Source of the DNA: Piezodorus guildinii
Lineage: Eukaryota > Arthropoda > Insecta > Hemiptera > Pentatomidae
DNA: 64,000 nucleotides
Reading direction: 5' to 3'
Assembly: GCA_023052935.1 (NCBI GenBank)
Contig: CM041298.1
Coordinates: 62,676,217 to 62,740,216, forward strand
Of the stretch, positions 43,115-53,275 are shown one piece after another; positions within the stretch are counted from its first letter, which is position 1, and each line of letters starts with the position of its first letter. The notes below the pieces were generated by a model. The model did not search any database, had not been told where the DNA came from, and saw only the letters and a program-made list of their open reading frames with translations. A program made the position numbers and the translations under genes.

Positions 43115-45889
43115 ATCGGCACAGAAACGAACCTTTGGCTTTACCACCCGACCAGACCGGGTGCGATAAGGCGGTGGTGCATCCTGCTGTTCTGAGTCGA
43201 GGTCATTTGAAGGTCCGGAGTCCACTGATGTGGGAGAAGGAGTGGGGTGATCGCACTTAACGCTGGCCACACCAGAGGGCGATGGAGTAGGCAGATCCCT
43301 GTTGCCGCTGTCCTCTGCCGGTCCCGGGAGAAGATGTGCTACCTTCAGGCAATCCATGGAGACGGTCTTCGGTCCCGTCGGTAACAGCAGCTTGAATGTC
43401 TTCTCCTCCCTCGAGAGAACCTGATAAGGGCCGGTGTAAGGCGGCGTCAGCGGGCGTCGGACGGTGTCATCCCTAAGGAAAACGTGGGTGCAGTCCTTGA
43501 GGTCGCGGTGAACAAAGGTGCGAGCCGTACTGCTGCGGTGCGGAGCTGGCCGGAGCGTCTTCATCGCCTCCCTCAGCGTCTTCAATGTCGCCTCCGCGTC
43601 CTCCCGCCGTTCAGAGGGTTCAAAAAATTCTCCAGGGAGGCGAAGTGGTTGGCCGAAGACCATTTCCGCAGCGCTGGCACCAACATCTTCTCTCACCGCC
43701 GACCGAGGACCCAATAGGACGGTGGGTAGCACCTTTGTCCACCCCATATTTCCCAACGTTGCCCTTAGGGATGCCTTAAGGGACCTATGCCACCGCTCCA
43801 CGCACCCGTTGGACTGAGGATGGTACGCCGTAGTCCTGCTCCTCTGGATACCAAGGACGCGAGTGAGGCTAATAAAGAGGTCTGACTCAAACTGGCGCCC
43901 TTGGTCGGTAGTAATCCTTGCAGGCGTACCATAACGGGAAATCCACGTGCCCACTATTGCTTCTGCTACCTTGGTGCTTGTAATTTCCTCTAGCGGGCAC
44001 GCCTCAGGCCAACGCGTGAATCGATCTATCATCGTGAGGCAATAACGCATGCCGTTGGAGGGTGGCAGAGGCCCAACGATGTCCACGTGGATATGCTCCA
44101 TCCTTCCGCTGGGTGCAAAGGTACCTGGAGGAGTCACTGTGTGACGGACAACTTTCGATCGCTGGCAGAGAATGCAGCAGCGTGCCCACCTCGAGACGTC
44201 GGCGTTCATGCCTGGCCAAAAGAAACGCTGCGTGACCAGCCGCCTCGAGGTCCGTATCCCGGGGTGACTGAGCCCATGCAGGAGGTGGAAGATCTCTTCT
44301 CGCATGGACTCAGGAACGTATGGTCGCGCTTGAGGCGTAGAGGTTTCGCAGAGGACAGACGAGGCTGTACCGGGAGGCTGGATCCAGCGAAGCTGAAGAC
44401 GGCTGTTCTTCTGAAGCTCAGAAACCGATGGATCCTTCTGCTGCCCGGACGCAAGGCGCTCATAGTCCTCGGTACAGTCGATGTCCTCAACCCTCGAGAG
44501 CGCGTCGGCAATAGCTTTGTCTTCCCCGGGTACGTGGCGGATGTCGGTTGTGAACTGGCTGATAAAGTTCACCAACCGAATCCGCATGGGCGTCGCTGTC
44601 TCTGGCTTCTGATAAAACGCTTGTTCAAGCGGTTTGTGGTCCGTCCAGACAGCAAAATGTCTCCCCTCAAGGTAATGGCGAAAGTGCTTAATGGCGCGGT
44701 CGATGGCCAATAGTTCCCTGTCGTACGTGGCGTACTTCTGTTGCGCTGGAGCGAGAGCCTTGGAGAAAAATCCAAGAGGCCGCCAAACGTCGCCATCCTT
44801 CTGCTGCAAGACTGCTCCCATAGCTGTGCTGGAGGCATCACATACCAGGACAAGCTCAGCGTTAGCCTTAGGATGTCCCAGTACCGCGGAGTTCTTGATG
44901 GCAGTCTTGCAGCGCTCGAACGCTTCTACGGCTTTGTTGTTCCATTCGACTGGCCTCTTGTCATTCTTCTTCGCTCCAGCAAGGAACCTGTTGAGCGGAG
45001 CTTGCATTTCCGCCGCTCTGGGTATGCAACGGCGATAAAATTTAAACATACCCAGAAAACGGCGCAGGTCCTTGATAGTAGCAGGCCTAGGATAGGAAAC
45101 TATGGCCTCCACCTTCGCTGACTGGGCGCTGATGCCGGAGGAGTTCACTCTATGTCCCAGAAACTCGACCTCCTGACGAGCGAAGACACACTTCGTCAGG
45201 TTCACCGTGAGGCCGTGATCCTGCAGCCGCCGTAGCACTTCCTCCATATGTGCTTTGTGCTCCTCTTCATCTCTTGAGCCGATGATAATATCGTCGAGGA
45301 ACCACCAGGCAAAGTCCAACCCTCGAAGCACACGGTCCAGGAACCGTTGGAAGGTTTGCGATGCATTCCTGAGACCAAAGCACATACGGAGGAACTCGAA
45401 GAGGCCGAAAGGTGTGATGACGGCGATCTTCGGAATATCCTCTTCTGCCACCGGAATCTGGTAATATGCACGGTTAAGGTCCAATGTGGTGAAGATCTTC
45501 TTACCGTGCATATTAACGTTGAAATCCGCCAAGTTGGGCACAGCGTATCTGTCCGGGACCGTCTTAGCGTTGAGCTGCCTGTAGTCGCCGCAGGGCCGGA
45601 TACCTCCATCCTTCTTCTCGACGATGTGCAGCGGACTGGCCCAAGGACTATTCGACGGTCTGCAGATCCCTTCATCCATCATCTGCATAAACTCCTTCTT
45701 GGCGGTGTTGTATCTTCCCGGTGGCAGGCGGCGGGCTCTCGCGGTGACTGGGGCTCCCCTGGTCTCAATGTGATGGACGACATCGTGCTTCGGTTCTGTC
45801 ATAAAGGACGAAGGCTGAGTCACAGCAGGGTACCGGCGCAGCAGGGCGGAGTACCGTTCTCCTGCTGGTACTGAGCAGATGGTGGGCAC
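43097..45889 (-). CDS. pol: Pol polyprotein (RT, RNase H, integrase), protease absent
   Basis: 930 residues from a GTG-opened frame; the open frame extends about 19 codons further upstream and overlaps the gag end in another frame, so the true start may be by frameshift. RT spans about residues 60-240 with D137 (TTLDLNRAYYQIP) and FLDD (D199/D200; Phe where Tyr is usual). RNase H has D351, E392, D417 and D462. The integrase zinc finger is H538, H542, C572, C575; the catalytic core has D603, D662 and E698. A GPY-type module lies at about 816-852. All catalytic residues are visible. No DTGA-type protease precedes the RT, although clade members carry one there. It would act in cytoplasmic particles and then in nuclear integration. 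Confidence 0.93.
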   Translation of the reverse strand: MPTICSVPAGERYSALLRRYPAVTQPSSFMTEPKHDVVHHIETRGAPVTARARRLPPGRYNTAKKEFMQMMDEGICRPSNSPWASPLHIVEKKDGGIRPCGDYRQLNAKTVPDRYAVPNLADFNVNMHGKKIFTTLDLNRAYYQIPVAEEDIPKIAVITPFGLFEFLRMCFGLRNASQTFQRFLDRVLRGLDFAWWFLDDIIIGSRDEEEHKAHMEEVLRRLQDHGLTVNLTKCVFARQEVEFLGHRVNSSGISAQSAKVEAIVSYPRPATIKDLRRFLGMFKFYRRCIPRAAEMQAPLNRFLAGAKKNDKRPVEWNNKAVEAFERCKTAIKNSAVLGHPKANAELVLVCDASSTAMGAVLQQKDGDVWRPLGFFSKALAPAQQKYATYDRELLAIDRAIKHFRHYLEGRHFAVWTDHKPLEQAFYQKPETATPMRIRLVNFISQFTTDIRHVPGEDKAIADALSRVEDIDCTEDYERLASGQQKDPSVSELQKNSRLQLRWIQPPGTASSVLCETSTPQARPYVPESMREEIFHLLHGLSHPGIRTSRRLVTQRFFWPGMNADVSRWARCCILCQRSKVVRHTVTPPGTFAPSGRMEHIHVDIVGPLPPSNGMRYCLTMIDRFTRWPEACPLEEITSTKVAEAIVGTWISRYGTPARITTDQGRQFESDLFISLTRVLGIQRSRTTAYHPQSNGCVERWHRSLKASLRATLGNMGWTKVLPTVLLGPRSAVREDVGASAAEMVFGQPLRLPGEFFEPSERREDAEATLKTLREAMKTLRPAPHRSSTARTFVHRDLKDCTHVFLRDDTVRRPLTPPYTGPYQVLSREEKTFKLLLPTGPKTVSMDCLKVAHLLPGPAEDSGNRDLPTPSPSGVASVKCDHPTPSPTSVDSGPSNDLDSEQQDAPPPYRTRSGRVVKPKVRFCADVIGGE

Positions 45890-45926
45890 CGGTACCTTCG
45901 CCGATTTACCTTGTTCGCCGCTATGA

Positions 45927-46760
45927 CTAGTTTAAAGCCCTAGCCGGTTTCCAGTCGCAGGGCTGACGGCGTCTGGTCGCCTTATCTCGGAAGCGTTCGT
46001 GGTAAAAACAGAGACGCCGTCTACTCTTGCTTCTAGAGCCCCTGCGATTCCGACTAGGCGATCCGCTGTCCCGCCGACTTGTCCTGGCCCCCATTTGCGC
46101 TTTTAGAGCGGCTACTTCGGCAGTCAGGCGCTCGATGGCAGCTCCTATGTCTCCTCCATCTCTTCTTGAAGGCCCCGGAGTTGGCTCCGGCTGATAAGCC
46201 ATAATCGGATTACCTGAGGGTTGCTGAATCTCCGCTATTTTATCTGCGATGCGAGCCAACTTGGTCAGATCAGTATGATCGGTAGCAGCCAAAGCCGCCT
46301 GCATTCCCTCAGGTAACCCCCGGAGCCACAGAGTACTAAGCATGTCCTCCGGGACCTTCTCTCCTGCCAGCTGCTGCATCTCTCGCAGATATTGGGAAGG
46401 CCTCTGATCGCCCAATTTCTGCTCTTCCAGGAGTTTTTTCATCTTCCAGCTATCTGACTGCCCGAAGCTGGAAAGTAGCCGCTCTTTTAACCTTTCATAG
46501 GGCTCATTAACAGGCGGATTACGAGGTAGATCTGCGACTTGTCGAAGAGTCTGAAAATCAAGCTGGGCGATAATCAGCTGAAATTTGCTCTTACTATTAC
46601 TGATCTTACATGAGCTGAATACCGCCTCAGCTTGAATGAACCACAGATCTGGCTCTTCTCTATAAAAAGTTGGCAATCTCGCCAGCGCATTGGGGGCCGA
46701 TGCTGACTCCACCTCCACCTTCTTGTCCTCCATGTCCAGCGTGAATAAATCGAATGGCAT
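45927..46760 (-). CDS. gag: Gag protein with a damaged CHCC zinc finger
   Basis: 277 residues, ATG at 46760. The region LPTFYREEPDLWFIQAEAVF through ADKIAEIQQPSG is the retrotransposon gag domain typical of CsRn1-like elements. A coiled-coil-like stretch (AAIERLTAEVAALKAQ) and an Arg/Ser-rich linker follow. The C-terminal finger reads CFYHERFRDKATRRRQPC: C, H and the last C are in place, but the third ligand position is Arg. It stops with TAG at 45927-45929. The pol frame is shifted by one base and overlaps this end, which in a normal copy would lead into the protease. Likely role: particle assembly and RNA packaging. Confidence 0.9.
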   Translation of the reverse strand: MPFDLFTLDMEDKKVEVESASAPNALARLPTFYREEPDLWFIQAEAVFSSCKISNSKSKFQLIIAQLDFQTLRQVADLPRNPPVNEPYERLKERLLSSFGQSDSWKMKKLLEEQKLGDQRPSQYLREMQQLAGEKVPEDMLSTLWLRGLPEGMQAALAATDHTDLTKLARIADKIAEIQQPSGNPIMAYQPEPTPGPSRRDGGDIGAAIERLTAEVAALKAQMGARTSRRDSGSPSRNRRGSRSKSRRRLCFYHERFRDKATRRRQPCDWKPARALN

Positions 46761-46831
46761 TGTAATGATATTGCCAGAAAAATAAAAAAAAAAAGGAGAA
46801 AGAGAAGAAAAAATAATAGTTTAAAACTCAC

Positions 46832-46845
46832 CGTCGGGGTCACCA
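46832..46845 (-). promoter_or_regulatory. Primer binding site, tRNA-Trp type
   Basis: The plus strand reads CGTCGGGGTCACCA, identical to the 3' end of animal tRNA-Trp with CCA. It lies one base inside the 5' LTR, as expected for a minus-strand element. Confidence 0.9.
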
Positions 46846-46846
46846 C

Positions 46847-47241
46847 TTTTGAGGAGGTGAGGGCGAAATAACTACAGCCTGGCACTATTAGTACGAATGG
46901 TTCTTTTATTGTTCGTAATGTTAAAAACAGTTAAATAAAGCATGGAATAATAGAATACAAAAGAAGAACACAATATGAGGAGCACACACAAATCGAGATA
47001 GAGCCAACCCACAGCTGGTGAGAGGTTGCAATGGATTTGCCACTGTAAAATAAAATAATCTTTCTACTATCATAAAACACAGAAAATAAAATAATAAATA
47101 AAAATGACCTTCAATTAAATATAAAGAAAACTAAAATATAAACATGTTTGAGGCAGTGACAAATCCATTTCACATAACCTCTTTGCTCCCACCAGCTGTG
47201 TGTTATAACCTCACTCCCTCACACATATCAGGCCCATCACA
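46847..47241 (-). repeat. 5' LTR of the CsRn1-like element
   Basis: 395 bases, five differences from the 3' LTR (for example near 46972, 47037 and 47106). It should contain the promoter, but I cannot point to a certain TATA box. Confidence 0.95.
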
Positions 47242-47245
47242 TATA

Positions 47246-47842
47246 TAATGTTTTTATACTTTATATTTTGGCTTGTAACCTTTTAAATAACAACAAAGAG
47301 GCAAGGCTTTAATTTTCCTTTCCGAGAAATACACCCTTTGTCATTGTAATTCTGTCAAATGTTACTAAGAAACAAGAGGGAATCTAAGTTTAAATTCTGC
47401 TCATTCAAGAAGTTATTACATTTATGTTATAAAAAAAGAAAAGAAAGAGACGTGTGATCAATTCTCCAAACAAAAAGTTTGTTATAGCAACTCACCATAT
47501 CAATTACAGTAATAAAATTGAAACTATGTAATGAAAATCGATTTACACACACATACTTGCTTCTAAATTGAATCGTGTTTCATATGATTAAATAGGAAAA
47601 CAAGACATATTATCATTTTAGATATTACATTTTGAGATCATTTAGACAACAAAGAAAACATAAAAAAATGTTTTTAGTGATGGTACATTAATCACAAAAC
47701 AAGTTATATAATTACAGTGCAGGTGGTCGTGTGCAACTTTTATTATAACTGTATTATAATTTGTGACTAGAATACATAAATAAACTTTTTTTTTCTGTTT
47801 ATCGTGCTTTATTTAATCTAAAACTCCCTATATATTTCGTTG
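47246..47842. other. AT-rich spacer, nothing recognised
   Basis: Flank of the LTR element; no gene or known repeat. Confidence 0.3.
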
Positions 47843-48038
47843 TTGTTTGTTTATTTATTTAACGTCACTTTATGCTGATGTGGCTTATCGGACGATGCTA
47901 CAGTTGGGGTTCTAAATTTTGCCTATCCAGGTTTTATTAGGATTAATAACTACTCCTTAACGAGTACCTGAAATCGCACAGGGCTCGGGAACACCTTTTA
48001 ACGTCCCCTAGGAAGGACGTCATAACTAAGGATTTTTA
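47843..48038 (-). repeat. SINE family S2, head missing, interrupted
   Basis: Tail and body of S2 (TTTATTTAACGTCACTTTATGC through GGAAGGACGTCATAACTAAGG). It stops at AGGATTTTT, where an S3 SINE begins. Confidence 0.8.
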
Positions 48039-48277
48039 TTTTTTTCGGTTGGTGCGACAAGCCTTGGAGGCCCTTGGCCGCGTGGTATAGTTTATAGTTT
48101 CCACACCGCGATATTCAATGGTATTTTATAGGGCAGGGTCATCACTCCCTACGCCTATTTTTGGGAGTAGCCATTAATTGGCTGACGGGTCCCACACACC
48201 CGGGGAGATTGTGAGTAAATCCCCATTTATTTGTATGCTTGAAAAAGTCCTCCTGGGACTGGGATTCGAACTCATGG
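48039..48277 (-). repeat. SINE family S3, joined to an S2 copy
   Basis: Body blocks GGTGCGACAAGCC, GGGCAGGGTCATCACTCCC and GCTTGAAAAAGTCC match 24371-24649, with a box B GAGTTCGAATCC (minus strand). The head 5' of box B is missing. AGGATTTTT occurs on both sides (about 48029-48037 and 48281-48289), which may be the target duplication. Confidence 0.75.
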
Positions 48278-49251
48278 TTTAGGATTTTTGAGGCAAGTTT
48301 AAAAAAAAAAAAAAATGGTCATGTAGTTTTGGAAAAATGAGACGGACAAACGTATTTAAAAAAAAAAAAAAATCTTTATTGGTGTTCTATTTATTCTGAA
48401 ACGTAAGCCATCAAATTTTGAGAGGGTTAATATGTTTGATCGATTACAAAGGTTTATTGTTAAAAATAATAAACCAATATAGTAAGTAATTCATGTGGAG
48501 TGCAGGTTTAATTTTTTTTTTTTTTTTTTAAATCAATGTTTACCAAATATTCAGGTAAGCACTAAAATACGGAGGAGAAACAACGGCGAAAGAGAAAATA
48601 TGGAAGTTGTGAGAGTTTGAGAGGGCTTCTAGTTCCCGCTTACAGTTTCTTATGGCTGGACTTCCCCTTATCTCAAGTCCGTGTTTACCTTCCACGTCCA
48701 TTGTCCCACTTTCCCAGCCACGCCTTGTAAACAGCGTAACGTAAGGTTAACGGACAGTAATATCCATACCCATATTTTGGTTTCAATACGTCATCCCTAG
48801 TAAATAGTAGCAGACCGTTGTACATGCGCTAGTCTTAGGCTATTGTCGTAGCATTATGGTGACCCCGAAACAGTAACGGTATACTAGCAGATTTTTCCCC
48901 TCTTAAAAATCGGTAACGCGCGTACATTAGTTTTCATTTTAAATAGGATCGTTGGAATCGTTTAAGAAATGACGGAGATACCCCGTTTTAAACTCAATAG
49001 ATGTATTATTGGATACTAACTAGAAGAGGAGAGTTTCGATACATTAGGTTTGTTTCTCCACCCTCTGTGTAGACAAGTAATAAATTAAAGGATAAAGTTT
49101 CAAAATCTTTTTGTTCGTTTCATAAAACAGTAGAGACACTAAGAGTATATCCGGAAAAGCATGGTAAGTCTGCCCCTTTGGCTTTTTTTACTCAAACTTG
49201 GAACGCTGAAAAGCTTTGAAATCATTTTCCTAAGTTTAACGACTGGACAAA
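48278..49251. other. Mixed DNA with a repeat-B end and an unassigned GC-richer part
   Basis: 48400-48485 resembles the right end of repeat B (AAATTTTGAGAGGG, AAAAATAATAAACC). 48560-48930 is less AT-rich, matches nothing else here, and contains TGGTGACCCCGA at 48857-48868, which would fit a tRNA-Trp primer site on the plus strand. No ORF was recognised. Confidence 0.35.
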
Positions 49252-50350
49252 AATATATGATCATGATTATTAAACAAAAAACCAATTTTTAATAGAGGAA
49301 TGGAAATCCAAATATACATTTTTTAGCATTTATGAAATGTGTCACACACCGTATTAAGCCAGAAAATGTTTTTTAGGCTCCTATAGAATGTTTTCAAATT
49401 TTTCAAAAAGGTGGAATAATATGAAAAAAATTAAAACTCATTTTTTACCTGAAAGCCTACGTTTTATGAAACTTTCTGTTAGATTATTGAAAAATGTGTA
49501 GAAAATTATCTCTTTTAAAGCTAAAATACATCCTTGCTTGAGTATACCCTGAACAAGCGAGATCATAAAAGAAATGGTTGATAGTGGCAAAATAGAAGGT
49601 GTTATAGAGCGCTGGACTGGCCTTAGTCTGGTGCGCGTTTTGAAAATCATGGTTTTTATCCAATCATTTTGTAGGAAAATGATTGAAACTGTTTCATAAG
49701 TAATGTAATTCTGAATGTTTGGTGACAAATATTTGTTTACACAATTTTCAATGGTAATAAGAAATTTAAGTTAAATGAAAGACTTCAGAAAAAAAAAATA
49801 TGTTTTTGATTTTTTCATATTGTTCCACTACTTAGAAAAATTCCTGTGTATAGAGGAATATAAAAGACATTTTAGGAAAAAAATCCCTGATTGACACCGT
49901 TCGAAAAAGTAGAAAAAATATATCTACTTTGATTTTATTTTTTCCGCTAAAAATTGGCTTGTGGTCAATCATGGATTTTTTTTTCCTAAAATGTCTTTTA
50001 TACTCCTCTATACACAGGAATATTTTCGAAGTAGTGGAAGAATATGAAAAAAATCAAAAACTCATTTTTTTTTCTCTGAAGTCTTGCATTTAACTTATAT
50101 TTCTTATTATTAACAAATATTCGTACCAAAAAATTCAGTATTACATTACTTATGAAACATTTTCAATCATTTTACTACCGAATGTTTGGATAAAAGCTAT
50201 GATTTTCAAAACGCGCACCAGGCTAAGACCAGGCCAGCGCTCTATAACGCCGTCCACTATCAACCATTTCTTTTAAGGTATACAAAAATATATATATTTT
50301 GATTTTCATTTTTCCTCTAAAAATCGGCTTTTTGTTTAATAATCTTGATC
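49252..50350. repeat. Nested 1.1-kb palindrome F3
   Basis: Inner arms at about 49551-49896 and 49965-50287 are reverse complements over more than 300 bases, sharing ATAGAGCGCTGG, GGTGCGCGTTTTGAAAATCAT and GTTTCATAAGTAATGTAAT. Outer arms at 49252-49322 and 50283-50350 pair too (GATTATTAAACAAAAA). In addition 49388-49450 repeats part of the right arm in direct orientation. No transposase ORF was seen; the minus ORF at 49438-49728 lies across the repeat and looks fortuitous. Confidence 0.85.
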
Positions 50351-50439
50351 ATATCATTTTTTCATGTCTTTGACCCTGAAAATGAGGGGAAAAATCATCA
50401 TTAATTAATTTCAAATTTTACTATTAAAACATCCGGTGC

Positions 50440-50759
50440 GCGCAACACACGACTTTCTCTCACCTCCGTTATTTATTTCAAATTAAGAATTTTTAAACAA
50501 ATTTTGAAACGAAATAAATTGTTAAAGAATTATGTACATTGTATTTTAATAGAAGCATGTGTTTTATTAAGTATTTTATTATATTGTTATATACTGCAAT
50601 CAGTTTGTTTTATCAGCTTTTCATCAGTCACCGTTAACTCTTTCAATAATATGTATAAGATAATATTTTTTCTAAAATCGTTAGCATTCCAACAGTATAC
50701 TGTTCTTGAGTGCAAAAAATAAATATTGCATTAAAAAAAATATTTTTGCAGTTTTCTCT

Positions 50760-50803
<44 letters not shown>

Positions 50804-51375
50804 CTTGTGTTTTAGCAATGCTAATCTGATGATATATAATATGGATATGATGATATAATCTGACCTTATGGTCAGTTTCATAATATTTACCGAAGTAAAG
50901 GTACTTTAGGGGAAGAAATTTTGAAATATTGGCATTTAAACCCTGTCAGACTATTTCGATCAGAATGAAATCTGCATTATATTAAAACCTGTCCAATTTT
51001 ACATCGACATAGTGAGTTTAATCAAAATCGTTGGAGCCGTTTTTGAGAAAACCGTAAATAAGTGCAAAATGCTTATTATAAGTGGGTCTTCTGGTTAGCT
51101 GATTTAGATGAAAACGTTGCTGTAACTTCTAGGGCGTATAGCTATCTTAAATATGTAATTTCAGTTTCATTGGACATTTCGTTTTTGCGCTGGACTTACC
51201 ACCACACACACACACACACACACACACAGACCTTTTTTCGGGATTTGGTCATTTGAAATCAGGAGACCCTAAACCGTCTATTACCATTGAAAACTGGAAA
51301 TCGAAAATTTTCACGATCGCAATACTTTCCATTACTATATATATTTCATATCTAGGTAAGCGAAAGTAAAATTTA
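50440..51375 (+). repeat. Repeat family A, most complete copy
   Basis: Left end GGTGCGCGCAACACACGACTTTCTCTCACCTCCG, then TAGAAGCATGTGTTTTATTAAG, the CAGTTTGTTTTATCAGCTTTTCATCA block, CCAACAGTATACTG, the GAGCCGTTTTTGAGAAAACCG block, a (CA)n run and AGACCTTTTTTC. It ends ATATCTAGGTAAGCGAAAGT near 51369. ACTTTC-CTCACCT on the left and AGGTAAGCGAAAGT on the right are inverted, as in a DNA transposon. It has no transposase. A (TA)n run lies inside at 50763-50799. Confidence 0.75.
51203..51228. repeat. (CA)n microsatellite inside repeat A
   Basis: About 13 CA units at a position where every A copy with this region has a CA- or TG-rich stretch, so the array is probably founded by the repeat. Confidence 0.9.
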
Positions 51376-52354
51376 GGTGAATTATTTTTATTTTACTACA
51401 AACTGATCACCCAAGCTTGAGTCAAAAAAGCCATTGGGGCAGATTTACTATTCTAAACCCAACTATATTCTCTTTAGCACGATTATTAGTCAAATGTTAC
51501 GCTTTGTGGATCCGGAATGAAGCATCAGTAATCTTACGAAGTATTCATATAACAATTATAAAAGACTTTGAATTCTCTAGTAAAATCAATGTTATTTTTC
51601 TCAAACAAGGAATGCGCTGTCCATATTGACAATGATTTACATTTCGAATAGTATTATAGAATGTGAGTGCTCTGTTTCTGGAGAACGGAGTGGAAGAAGG
51701 AATCTAATGAATGAAGAATTAGGATTATGGGAAAGGGATCCGAAGGCACTTGTTGATTCTTGGGCCTGAATAAACAGCTGTGTTGTCCCCGAAGAGAAAC
51801 TGCCTTCTCGAGGTCCAATCTTCAACAGTTATTATCGGTCGTCATTTCTCTACTCCTCTGTTCTAGTTGAATTGAAAAAAAATAAAAAGAGTTTAACGAA
51901 TCAGCAGGAGGAACAGTCGGTGATTTAAATCTGAATAAAGACTTGATGAGTTTAGAGTTTTTCACCTCCATTACCATTAGATCCGCTATTGTAGACTTAT
52001 ACAAGTCGAGTTCGTTATCAACTGTTTCAGTTTTTTTTTTTTTTTTTTTTTTTTCATTTTGGTATAAAAACCCTTTTTACTTTATTTTATTTATGGAAAG
52101 GTATTAATGAAATATAGAAATAATCAGTGATCATATAAGAAAAGGAAAACTATATTTTTCTGACATTAGATTTTCAAGGAACCCATGTGTCGAAATAAAG
52201 TGATTAAAATTGCATTTAGCTCTAATTTTAAAACCAATATATGTCTGGAATATTACTGAAGTTTTTATTTTCATTTACCTATATATGAAATAATTAAAAC
52301 TAAAACTAAAATAAACTTTATTCACAAATTTACATTTTGACAAAATGTTATATA
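51376..52354. other. Spacer, partly GC-richer, nothing recognised
   Basis: 51640-52010 is less AT-rich and not repetitive within the window. Short minus ORFs there (51637-51825, 51822-52004) match no family I know. A T run lies at 52031-52054. Confidence 0.3.
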
Positions 52355-53085
52355 TCAAATATATAGTAAGAGAAAGTATGCGATCGTGAAAATTTTTGAA
52401 TTCGAGTTTTAAAGGTTGACAAATCGGATGACCAGAAGATCTACTTTATACCATACATTTTGCACTTTTTTACGATTTTCTCAAAAACGGCACTAACTAT
52501 TTTGATTAAAGTCTATACATTAATGTAGATTTGATGGGCTTTAAAATGATGTAGATTTCATTCTGATTGAAATAGTCTGACAAGGCATAAATGCCGATAT
52601 TTCAAATTTTACCTTTAATTTTGTAGATACTAAAAAAATAACAATTTAATTTTGTTATCAACGGTACAAAAAACAGTTAAATATATATGTTGAACGAATC
52701 CGATCACTGACTAAAGGAGAAAACTGCAAATATATTTTTTAATACAATTTTTCGTGTTTTAACATACAGTAATATAGTATAATAACAGTAATATAGATGT
52801 GTAATATACCGTTGGAAAGCTAAACATTAGAAAAGATGTTATTCTATACACGAGGTTGTAATAGATAATAAAGAGGGATGAAAAGGCGATAAAACTAACT
52901 GATAATTATTTCAGATAATAATATAATAGATTTTTTAATAAAACACATGTTTCTATAAAAATTCAATTTAATTAATTCTTTATTAGTTTCACTAATTCTT
53001 TTCTCTAACTGTATTTTAAAATTCTTTATTCGATTTTAACAACGGTGGTAAGTGAAAGTCGTGTGTTATATGCACCAGATTTTTT
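52355..53085 (-). repeat. Repeat family A, minus copy
   Basis: The reverse complement of the copy at 50440: right end at 52365-52400, CTCAAAAACGG, CCGTTGGAAAGC, AATAAAACACATGTTTCTAT, and the terminal AACGGTGGTAAGTGAAAGTCGTGTGTTATATGCACC at 53040-53075. No CA array is present. Confidence 0.7.
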
Positions 53086-53089
53086 TTTT

Positions 53090-53275
53090 CATTTCAATAG
53101 AAACATGTGTTTTATTAAATAATCTATTATATTTCTACCAACAACAATTATTTAGTTTTATCGGCTTCTCATCACTCTCTATTAACCTTTGAATGGCCTT
53201 ATATTAGATAATATTTTTTCTAAAATCTTTAGCTATCCAACGGTATATTATACATTTTACAAAAAGTGCTCCTCT
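53090..53275 (+). repeat. Repeat family A, plus fragment, head to head with the previous
   Basis: TTTCAATAGAAACATGTGTTTTATTA, TTTTATCGGCTTCTCATCAC and CCAACGGTATATTATACAT; the copy then ends abruptly. Confidence 0.6.

Larger units (their letters stand above)
42702..47241 (-). mobile_element. CsRn1/Kabuki-like Ty3/Gypsy LTR retrotransposon
   Basis: A minus-strand element with two 395-base LTRs, TATA duplications at 42698-42701 and 47242-47245, a tRNA-Trp-type primer site, gag, pol and a polypurine tract. CsRn1-clade elements are known for a tRNA-Trp primer and a CHCC gag finger, both recognisable here (one Cys lost). The LTRs differ at five positions by my count, so insertion is recent relative to the other elements. 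It is unusually GC-rich inside compared with its flanks. The protease-coding region is missing between gag and RT. Confidence 0.95.

Noticed and set aside
44087..44713. 208-residue plus-strand ORF opposite pol
   Set aside because: Antisense shadow of the GC-rich pol frame of the CsRn1-like element. The same applies to the other ORFs on either strand within 43484-45874.
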